DNA of 64,000 nucleotides from Plumapathes pennacea (taxonomy: Eukaryota; Cnidaria; Anthozoa; Antipatharia; Myriopathidae). Location of the stretch: assembly GCA_964036295.1 (NCBI GenBank), contig OZ038471.1, positions 12,728,184 to 12,792,183 on the forward strand. Direction: 5' to 3'. The notes under the pieces were generated by a model. The model was not told where the DNA came from. It searched no databases and saw only the letters and a program-made list of their open reading frames with translations. A program made the position numbers and the translations under genes. Positions 55,025 to 64,000 of this stretch are shown here, piece after piece (the stretch's first letter is position 1; each line of letters starts with the position of its first letter).

Positions 55025-57805
55025 AGGGTCATTCCACAGTATTCCGCCGTCGCGGAGACGACATTCATTTAACTCTGCCATAGCTAGAAAGATAAATTGC
55101 ACAGGAAATTCATTCTACTTTGATATGATAGATGTCCATTAGAGCTATTCATAGCAGTGTTGTAATTCACTTCTGCATTACAAAGGTTTGATAATAATTA
55201 AATAGCCGTCGCGGAGACGACACAAAAAATCCCTCATTTTGAAAGCGCAGACTTTAAATCCGAAATGCTCTGAATCTGAAATGAATTCGAAAAGACTTCT
55301 TGATTCAAGTTAGCAGGTACTCTCCTAGTTTATTAAAATGACATTAGGATTTTGTTGAATACCTTTGGTCCAATAAATATTCAGCAATTCTGAACACTGT
55401 TCCTGTCGCGGAGACGACGTTAGGTACCATCAATACAATCACAGCAAAATGAAACAATTTGAACAACATATCAACTTGAAATAGCATATGCACCTCATAG
55501 ATGCATAATCAATATTTAATAGCAACAAAATATCAACACTGCAGAAGTGTCCCACAAGAAGACTAACTTAGGTGTACCCATCAAAATATCTATTAAACTA
55601 TCTTCTCTGATGACAAAAAATGGCAAAAAATGCAACAGCTTCTAAACCTGTTCATGTATATGCAGACTCCAAAAGAGTTCAATCAAATTGTACATGTGTT
55701 CAAACTGGGCGTATGATCGCCAATACTAATTAGCTTGGTATTTGAACTACCTCAGCTGTACTAATAAAGTACATGTACAATGGCTGGCTGCTCTGACTGA
55801 GTTAATGGCCCCTTTTACTAATTGAATGGAAAATAGATTGCAATTCCTTAAGATCTGAAATCTCAAATGGGCCATTGCCCCGCAATCCCACAGGGCCATA
55901 GAAAACACAGGTGGAATGTACATGGTCAACATCGTCACGCCTTGGCCAGTCAAATTTATCAGCACCCACTCTGTGCAGAAACTTGAATTGTGTAAAGTTC
56001 CCATCATCAGATGTGGCCAGTGCTCTGCCAATGTAAAATTGATTGACATAATCGACGGCATAATAATCCTCTGCCTTGATGGGGTCAGGAGGGATTGAGT
56101 GCAAGGCTTACTTATGCAGCTCAAGAACCATATACTTCCTGAAGTCAGGAATGCTGCTTGGCTGAACCATGACATCTCCCGTCACAAGACACCTGGCATA
56201 CAGGCAAACAAACACACCACAGTCCCAGCCATTATCTTGTTGTGGGATGTCACCTGGCTTGTTGGCGAGAAATCTCCACTGGCTGATGTCAAGGCTAGGA
56301 TCAATCCAACCTTTATTTCAAATTCTTGGGTGAAGATTTCATACATCTCTGAGATGTTGAGAAGCAAGAGTCTCTTTTGCAGATGCTTTCTGCCTGTGGC
56401 TGTCTTGACAGATATGAAATCTTTCCTCCCAGGACACATTCTGCTGATGTCATCTCTTACATAATTCCTCAATTTTCTTTACCCCTTCATTTGACAACAC
56501 ATCTGATCTTTTCTTCCTGTCAATGCCTTCTACTTTTCTTTTCTTCACTGACTGATCACACACTTGAAGAACTGCTCTTCTTTTTCTGGGGACATTCCCT
56601 CTACTACCCTTGCAATAACATGGGACACCTTACTTGGACTTTGTGGTAAGCTCTTTTTCACTCTTCTAACTGCCTTTCCAAAACTTTGAGGACTTTTGAA
56701 ATCTCCAGCAATGCATTTCTTGGCAGATCTATTAGCCATACTTGAGCTTTCAGCTTTCTTTCTCACTCTGTAGCATCTTTGGCTCTCCGTTTTCTTCCTC
56801 CTTAACAGTGCCTTCTCATTTACAGACATTTTAGATTTAGAATTGGCATACTGGTTTGCCTTCCTCTCTCTATCTTTTCTCCTATAGGCTTCCAGTTTTC
56901 TCTCATCACTTTTCAACTTCTCTCTAAATCTCCTAGTCCTTTCAGCACTGCTAGACATACTCACTACAGACAGAATTTAAATTGTGGACCATGCCTTACA
57001 GACCTTTCAAAGCTTGTATGCTAAATAGCTACTCACAATTCATTGGGAATATGAACTGCACATGCTCAGAACCTTGTTAGTTCCAGTCTTCTATATGCTG
57101 GCCAAGTACATTAGGACTGGTGCTTTGGTTTAAATAACCACACAGAATGCACTGATTTCTACCATAAGCTACCCTGCTTCAGGAAAAGCCATAAATAAAA
57201 GAAAATTTTGAGTTTGGTAATAATATGTCACATTTTCAGTTTATCTTGATTGGAATTGTAGTCTCCGCGACAGAAATGTCGTCTCCACGACAGAAAATGA
57301 ATACTAGATTTCACCCTGACAATAAAAAATTCAGAATGTTTTGATATGGCACAACTTACCCCTGGTTGTTAATTAGAACTTATAAAACTTTGAACCAAAT
57401 CTGATTATCTAGTCAGCTGTGATAAAAACTTTGAGGTCCAAAAACGTCACGGAGACAACACTTTGCAAATGGAATGCCCATAACTCATAGCTAAGATACA
57501 AAATCCATTTTGAAACAGCAGTTTTAAAATAAGGGCCAGTGGCACATCATGTCCACAGGCCTTTTTCAGAATTTTATGTTTTCATTCTCTTTTTAAGCAA
57601 CAAATTGTTTGTCGTCTCCGCGACAGTCATTTCACCTTTTTCTATAATTAATTCTAATTTATGCAACATTGCCACTATGGAGTTGCGAACCATTGTTGAA
57701 AAAGTAAACTTCAGACTCTTATCTACACTTTCCTGGCCAATTTAGGGTTATTTGTGAAAATTTAGAATCTGATGTTGAGGTACCAAAATACTGTGGAATG
57801 ACCCT
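55025..57805 (-). mobile_element. K element, insertion 2 in Y, with repeated GTCGCGGAGACGAC sites
   Basis: Perfect 19-bp inverted ends AGGGTCATTCCACAGTATT. Copy A has the empty site (18809-18815 region, CAGTTAAATCAAC on the complementary strand). The target fits TTAA with one base changed. Subterminal motifs:
- direct copies at 55049, 55208 and 55405;
- reverse copy at 57611;
- one-mismatch reverse copies at 57258 and 57278;
- a weaker direct one at 57446.
It carries a split minus-strand gene. Confidence 0.75.
55802..56964 (-). pseudogene. K-element protein, internally deleted
   Basis: Three minus-strand pieces:
- 56964-56545: basic N terminus, MSMSSSAERTRRFREKLKSD and FGKAVRRVKKSLPQSPSK.
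- 56472-56182: YVRDDISRMCPGRKDFISVK, LLLLNISEMYEIFTQEF.
- 56104-55802: C-terminal YYAVDYVNQFYIGRALATS and FLHRVGADKFDWPRRDD.
The style matches a multicopy transposon-linked protein family of marine invertebrates. From recall, that family has several hundred more residues between the second and third pieces. These are absent here. Confidence 0.5.
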
Positions 57806-58019
57806 AAAATCAACTTCCAGTGTTATACAGTGCAGAGGTTAATTTGCGACTTGACAACAGTTGCTTTATAGACAAAATCACAACATATATATCACTCACA
57901 CAGAAGAATTTAGCGTTTCTGTGCATTTAATTAGAGAGAACTGTTTATTAAAATTGCAGCACTAGAAACCATTTCCGTTTATCAAAGAACCTAGGTAGAA
58001 ATCTTATTAAGATTCCTAA

Positions 58020-58410
58020 TAAGAATCTTGCAAGAATCTTGCAAGAAAGTTTTGTAAGATCTTACAAAAAGACTTGCAAGAATCTTGCAAGAAACTTGCA
58101 AGAAACTTGCAAGAATCTTGCAAGAATCTTGCAAGAAACTTGCAAGAAACTTGCAAGAAACTTGCAAGAAACTTACAAGAAACTTACAAGAAACTTGCAA
58201 GAAAAGTGCAAGAAACTTGCAAGAAACTTACAAGAAACTTGCAAGAAAAGTGCAAGAAACTTGCAAGAAACTTACAAGAAACTTGTAAGAAAAGTGCAAG
58301 AAACTTACAAGAAAAGCGCAAGAAACTTACAAGAAAAGTGCAAGAAACTTGCAAGAAAAGTGCAAGAAACTTGCAAGAAAAGTGCAAGAAACTTGCAAGA
58401 AAACTTGCAC
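58020..58410. repeat. 11-bp tandem array (AAACTTGCAAG)
   Basis: More than 30 units of AAACTTGCAAG with variants (CTTACAAG, AAGTGCAAG). The core CTTGCAAG is palindromic. Confidence 0.9.
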
Positions 58411-59014
58411 AACAGATCTCCGTCTGTACGAACCATCGCGAAACTTCGAACCGTTAAAATTTTGACCGTCGAAATTCCTGCGTCCTGATACGCCAATGTA
58501 TAACATGTGACCACATGCACCCGAACGAGTGCATGCGACGACATCACGTCGAGTAGATTTTGCATGCGTGTTCGAAGATCGTATGCCTTCGGGAGTCGAA
58601 TTCACCACTTCTTTCGCGAGCTTTGTTATCAAGGCGGATGATTATGCTTTTCTTTGGACGCTAATTCGAGAGGAACGCCGAAAATGTGCCTGAATCGTGT
58701 GGATTTCGTTGTTGAAATTACGACTGCAAATTCAAAGCTTAATTGTGGTGACACCTAGCGTCCTTCATATCTCATTTGCTAATACATGCATCAATTCTAG
58801 TTTAATGTTTAATTCCCTGTCCCTGTATTTCTGTGCAGTATGCCACAAGCATAGGCTAAACCGCAGAATTAAATTGAAAACAATGATTTTTTTTGTGATT
58901 TAAGTCGTTGTTCTACAAAGCACACAGTAGTGGTGGGGTAGTCTGATGCTACCTGGGGGATCTTACAAGATCTTGCCAAGATGTTGGACATGGGTAGATC
59001 TGGGTCATGCAATG

Positions 59015-59565
59015 TTAAGATTCTTATAGAAATCTTGCAAGATCTTATCAAGAAACTTGTAAGAATCTTATTTTGACTGTTCCAAGATCTTATCAAGATT
59101 CTTATAAGAAGATCTGGGTTACTGTTAAGATTCTTATTGAAATCTTGCAAGATCTTATCAAGAAACTTGTAAGAATCTTATTTTGACTGTTCCAAGATCT
59201 TATCAAGATTCTTGTGAAAAGATCTGGGTTAATGTTAAGATTCTTGTAGAAATCTTGCAAGATCTTATCAAGAAACTTGTAAGAGTCTTATTTTGACAGT
59301 TCCAAGATCTTATAAAGATTCTTGTAAGAAGGGACTCTGGGTAATGTTAAGATTCTTATAGAAATCTTGCAAGATCTTATCAAGAAACTTGTAAGATTCT
59401 TATTTGAGAGTCTATCAGAAGGTTTATTAAGATTCTTGTAAGAAGGTCACCTCTTGTTAAGATTCTTATAGGAATATTGTAAGATCTTATCAACAAACTT
59501 ATAAGATTTTATTAAAGGGTCTGTTGTAAGATCTTATTAAGTTTCTTGTAAGATGTGTTAAGAAA
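59015..59565. repeat. 110-bp tandem satellite
   Basis: Units start TTAAGATTCTTATAGAAATC at 59015, 59125, 59235, 59347 and 59457, a period of 110-112 bp. They share the CTTGCAAG core with the left array. Confidence 0.85.
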
Positions 59566-59726
59566 ACAAGTAAGATCTTATAAGATTTCAAATCTTATTA
59601 AGATTTATGTAAGAAATAAGGATCTTATAAGATCTTAATAAGATTTCTACCTGGGAACAGATCAAAATATTTGTCCTCTGTGAAATCATACAGTGCAAAA
59701 TCTTTGTGAGTTTTGGTTTAAATAGG

Positions 59727-59730
<4 letters not shown>

Positions 59731-59759
<29 letters not shown>
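59731..59759. repeat. poly(T) tract inside Y
   Basis: Counterpart of the poly(A) run at 18547-18570 in the inverted copy A. Confidence 0.8.
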
Positions 59760-59762
<3 letters not shown>

Positions 59763-61189
59763 TGCTCGGCTGTTTTTATCATGTACTGTATAACACTGTA
59801 TAAGTACTATAAGTCAAGTGTTATTTGATCTGTGTTTTTTATGCTGGGCTAAACTTTCCAAAACCCGCCCACTACTTTCCATAACAATACAGTCTTTGTT
59901 TGCATATACTTCTTCACCTTACCGCCCCCCTTCCCTTTGCTATAAATTATAGTATATACACTATTATAAAATGTATATACAAACAAACAGAATGATGTGT
60001 GGTAAACTAGATATTGTTATGAATGATTATTTTGTCAATTTGACATCAGGAAAAGAATGTAAATTTATTGCTGCATTTCCTTTTGCATTTTTAAATTAGC
60101 AGTTTAGCTTTATTTTATACATTACTGTGTATAAAGTAATGTTTAGAAGAGATTTCTGTGTTTAGCTGGTATGGGCAGAAAAAATGCCATGATCTAAACA
60201 AGTTCAATTAGATAATAACCCTGACAAGTCAATGCCTTCAGTGGACTATTAAGGTAAAAAATCATTTGCAAAGATACATAATTATAACAGCCAAACAAGT
60301 CAATTTGCATTTACCACAGTTAGTTTCATTTTACTTAAGCCAGCACTTTACTAGCATAAATTTCTTCCGTTTCCCAAATAGAATATTTGTAATGGTATTT
60401 TATCAAGTTTTCTTTTGAACATTAGTTTTTTTCCATGCAGCTGCATGACATTAATTTCTGGTGAGATTTGTCTAAACTGTTACCGGCCCAACACAATCTG
60501 CTCCCACCCACCCATCTATCTCCAGCCACAGAACACACTTTTATAATTCTAAACTTTGATGCTTGTTTTGTTTTTCATAGGTCTCTAAATATCAAGACAA
60601 ACATGAAGTTCACTAAGTCCAACTGGAAAAAGTATCTTTCTGTGATCAGGAAGAGTTAGTTTATACCCACATGACATGGGAAATGAGACTTAGATTAAGA
60701 TAAGATTGTCAATACAGTACTAAACTGATGTTCTTCTCATGTCTCACAGCATCTTACAGTGCTGGATAATGTGCGAACCTGACTCTCATTTGTCTAATAT
60801 TCTGTAAAAATATTGAATATTTATAGTGCACTTTTTCATTTTTACTCACAGAAGAGTATAGGGTTAGGGCTATATTTCTCTGGCATAGGATTTTGTGTTT
60901 GTACATGTACTAAGTCAGCACATGCAACAATATTGAGAACTTCTGAGAAGTATAATGTAACCTACAGGTACATGAGAAGTATTTAATATACAGTATTTTA
61001 CCAATGAATTAGTAAAAAGGCTGACTCTATACTATCTCATGAGACAAAATAAATATTACTGTGAAATGGACATGGCATGATGAAATATTGTGAGAACTTC
61101 CTTCTTTCAAGACTACCTTACATATTATATAATAAGATTACGGTACTCTTCAAACAGCAATGGGACCCTGGGGGTAGACCCTGGCAGAG

Positions 61190-61876
61190 TACTATGCCAT
61201 ATAGGTATGTGCTGCCCCAAAGAATATTGTTTCAAACATTTTTAATCTGAAATAGGGTATAGATTTTGCCTTTTTGGTCTGAAGTAGGGTAGCAATTTTG
61301 TGTTTTTGGCCTGGGATAGGGTATGATTTTAATAGAAATGTGTCGCAGTGGACAATGCATGGCAAATGGAAAAAAAAAACAGGGCAGAAATGGTTGCAAA
61401 AGAAATATATCTCTAAAATAGGTCTTAAATAGGGTATACATTTTGGAGTCTGGTCTGAAATAGCTAGGGTATAGTAAATCAGATATTTTGGTTTGAAATA
61501 GGGTAAGAGGTTTTGAGCTTCAGGCGGCACACCCCCACCCAAAATTATGATGAGTACTCCCCGAAATGGGACACATGCCAATATCATGTAAATGCTAATA
61601 TAGTGTCATCCACCTTTAATTACATTATACTACAAATATGATAATCGCAGATACCCCCTCGCTCTGGCGACTATTACTTTGGTACTGCTCAACTGCCAGA
61701 CTGACTGACAGACGAACAATAAATTTCGAGATGGCGACCCGCTTGGAGTCTCCAAACAAGGCGATTTTGCTGTATTAGCGTTGTGATTGTTACCCTCGCT
61801 TTGCTCGGGGATAATATCGAGATGTGTGGTGAAAGCATACAGTACATGAGAGCTCTAGCAATGTCATACAAAACCG

Positions 61877-61878
<2 letters not shown>
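61190..61878 (-). repeat. composite repeat block, inverted duplicate of 15043-15665
   Basis: Reverse complement matches 15043-15665 along its whole length, including the R-family element (61190-61562), the spacer and the Helitron-like insert. Confidence 0.75.
61630..61811 (-). mobile_element. short Helitron-like element (copy 3)
   Basis: On the minus strand it starts TCCCCGAGCAAAGCGAGGG and ends ATATTTGTAG, between A and T. The final CTAG is GTAG here. Confidence 0.5.

Positions 61879-61941
<63 letters not shown>
61878..61941. repeat. (TTA)n microsatellite
   Basis: About 21 uninterrupted TTA units directly at the edge of the composite repeat. Confidence 0.95.
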
Positions 61942-62500
61942 GTTATAATGTTCGCAGGAGCTTCCGCTATAAAGTTTATAGCGAAATTTTAAGTAAAATT
62001 CCGTGTTTCATGCCAGCAGGACAGCGAAATTAGATTTGATTTTGAAAACTGCTTGCAATGATTATAGCTGTGAGTGCCGTTATTATCTAAATAAAAAATG
62101 TCTGCATGAATTAAGCAACGAAAAACACATATAGATGTTTTTATATTTTTCATGATACACAATAGTTTGGACAATTTTGTTTAGACTCGCACAGAACTGC
62201 GAGAGTTCTATTTTTTGTCTGAGAAGGGAAACCAACCTGCCCCGCAAGAGTAATCAGTAGCAAAATTCTCCTTTCATGCAAAATGATAAATAGCTGTGTG
62301 CAGTTGAGTATGGAGAAAACAGCAGCTTGTCACCGTCTGGCTTTTCCTCAAGCTCTCCAGGCTACAAATGCTCTGTTTCGTTTTGTTTTATTTTATTAAT
62401 TTGACGTCAAGTACAGAAAGTCCTGTCATTTACCTTGGCAATTTAAAAGCGAAAAGGAATAATTACAGATATAAATTGTTTTAAAGTAATATCTTCCTGT
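61942..62500. other. intergenic, no gene seen
   Basis: Unique AT-rich sequence without recognisable frame. Confidence 0.35.
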
Positions 62501-62509
62501 TATGTATAC

Positions 62510-62863
62510 GGGAGAGGGGAGGGGGGTACTCCCATATATTAGCCATATAGTTATGTGCCGCCCAAAGGGTATTGTTTTCAGCATTTTAGTCTGAGATGGG
62601 GTATCGATTTTAACGATTTGGTCTGGAATAGGGTCAAAGATTTTGATATTTGGTCTGAAATAGGGTCGAAAATTGCACATTTTGCTCTGAAGTAGGGTCG
62701 AAAATCGCACATTATAGTCTGAAATAGGGTCGAAAATTGCAAATTTTGGTTTAAAATAGGGTCGAAAATCGCAAATTTTGGTCTAAATTTCAGTCCCTGG
62801 CGTCACACTCCCCCCCAAAATTTTGAGGAGTACTCCCCCCCCCCCCCCCCCCCCCCCCCCGGG
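62510..62863. mobile_element. R-family element (copy 4) with 32-bp internal repeats
   Basis: Flanked by TATGTATAC (62501-62509) and TACGTATAC (62864-62872), a 9-bp duplication with one change. Inside are four to five tandem units of about 32 bp built on GGTCTGAAATAGGGTCGAAA. It ends in a poly(C) run. A lone unit lies at 63358-63384. Confidence 0.65.
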
Positions 62864-62967
62864 TACGTATACCGGCCGACAGATCCGACACGGAAAAAAC
62901 TAATGTGACAAGACTACAGACGGCAAATGTTTAAAGGCGGTGTATACCGGCCGCCAGATCTAACGAA

Positions 62968-63123
<156 letters not shown>

Positions 63124-63420
63124 CACTCTTAGCGACTAATGCGACACTAGACCACCGGGCTGTCGGGAAATGTTTAATAGCGAAGATCGGGAGTGTCGTC
63201 CTAGCTTTTACCTTAACCGGGGGAATATTAAGTAGGCTTTTAGTCACTTGTCAAAAGAGCTCACAAAGTCAAATTATTATTCAAAATTAAAAAAAAAAGG
63301 TCTGAGAAATATATAGTGCGCTTTGCCACAAAAAAATGATTTTTTTATATTGATATTTGGTCTGAAATAGGGTCGAAAATTGCAGGAGGAGGTGGAGAGA
63401 GTGGTGGTTGGATTGCCGTG

Positions 63421-63927
63421 CAATTATATTTGCTTTGCTTCGCATAATTTTCGCCAGCAATGAAAAATACTGTACACAACTGGAAGAAGAATAACTGGAA
63501 AATGAATTTGACCAAAACCGCAAGTAAATGTCAACAAGTGTATCAGATTTCACTTAAACTTACTCAACTTGAAACTCAGCCAAAAGAAGACAGGCGTAAT
63601 TCCTTTAAGCACGTATTTAGTTTGGATGCAGTCCATGCTGGAGTATCATGTTCTCTGATGAATATGTAGATGTCGAAGATAAGCTGTGCATGATATGAAT
63701 AATGAAGTCGCAGATAGACTTTTTTTTATTTCAAGCGCTCAGGTTTTATAATTGTCACCCTCTGTCGCCTTGTAAATGAGGGTTAGCGGTTCAGCGAAAG
63801 TAAAGGCCCGCGAGAACGGATGCGAACTCCCACATACCTAAAATTGAGCAATTTTTACGATGTGGCCTTGAGCCAGTTCTATTAAATACCTACTCCCGCA
63901 AAAGTACTTTTACAAATTCGCGAGCTT
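63421..63927 (-). repeat. dispersed repeat V (copy 2)
   Basis: Reverse complement of 39533-40117, with a short frame MNLTKTASKCQQ that matches the other copy's frame at MNLTKTASNVNK. Confidence 0.65.
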
Positions 63928-64000
63928 CTTTAATATTGATAATTTTCGTATTAAATACAAGCAAGCAACTGAGACCGTCAATTCAAACTTCAAGTGATAA

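Larger units (their letters stand above)
57991..59654. mobile_element. G element, insertion 3 in Y, built largely of CTTGCAAG tandem repeats
   Basis: Ends CTAGGTAGAAATCTTATTAA and its near-complement (one mismatch), flanked by GAAC at 57987-57990 and 59655-59658. Copy A has a single GAAC at that place. About 390 bp near the left end is an 11-bp array and about 600 bp near the right is a 110-bp array, around about 550 bp of unique DNA. There is no credible coding region. Confidence 0.75.
51951..61008 (+). mobile_element. Y element, copy B, split by three nested insertions
   Basis: Begins TGTATTTCACGGACCGAC and ends CCAATGAA, matching the reverse complement of 17301-19584. Removing the insertions at 52007-54278, 55025-57805 and 57991-59654 with one copy of each duplication leaves about 2.3 kb. 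That is close to the 2284 bp of copy A. It keeps an intact 149-codon ORF. Confidence 0.75.

Noticed and set aside
58039..58488. Long overlapping frames with KKLARNLQETC repeats
   Set aside because: They arise because the 11-bp unit has no stop in several frames and 11 is not a multiple of 3, so every frame reads the same 11-residue repeat. Not a protein gene.
58020..59565. Possible CRISPR-like array
   Set aside because: Units are contiguous or 110-bp satellites without unique spacers, in a eukaryotic context.
61783..61992. Poly-tyrosine frame
   Set aside because: Translation of the (TTA)n microsatellite.

Overview
The window looks like nuclear DNA of an anthozoan cnidarian, most likely a stony coral. 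The evidence is spliced genes with extracellular domains (collagen, Ig, SRCR, discoidin, TLDc), AT-rich introns of several kb, and a dense mix of BEL/Pao, Penelope-like, tyrosine-recombinase, Helitron-like and cut-and-paste elements. No operons, CRISPR arrays or prokaryotic gene layout are seen. The species assignment is inference from gene and repeat style.

Two host genes are visible, both on the + strand. The first (353-3252, 5' end missing) encodes 26 collagen triplets, three Ig domains and a C-terminal SRCR domain, resembling a MARCO-like scavenger receptor or adhesion protein. The second (13379-30510) is complete: five exons with consistent splice phases give a 366-residue secreted protein of signal peptide, F5/8 type C (discoidin) domain and TLDc domain. 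It has a TATA box and initiator at a canonical distance. Its two large introns (14778-22554 and 22822-30205) are filled with repeats.

Between and after these genes the DNA is almost entirely mobile elements. From 4.4 to 9.8 kb is a 5'-truncated BEL/Pao retrotransposon with stops and frameshifts. The introns of the second gene hold a Harbinger-type MITE, an intact-looking copy of a 2.3-kb element (called Y here, 17301-19584), Helitron-like elements, and a degenerate tyrosine recombinase gene between 27-bp inverted repeats. From 31 to 41 kb are Penelope-like and ISXO2/Merlin fragments, foldbacks and dispersed repeats.

From 41.8 to 61 kb is a nest of transposons. In order it holds: a 5.77-kb element with about 1-kb terminal inverted repeats and a pseudogene lacking its centre (41861-47629); a 2.26-kb element with GAC target duplications (47717-49973); a 1.8-kb foldback (49980-51810); and a second copy of Y (51951-61008) broken by three insertions. 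Those insertions are an Ulp1-PHD element with an 8-bp target duplication, an element with a 14-bp repeated subterminal motif, and an element made largely of tandem repeats around CTTGCAAG. The uninterrupted Y copy shows the empty site for the last two. The end of the window holds a large inverted duplicate of a repeat block near 15 kb and long (TTA)n and (AAT)n tracts.
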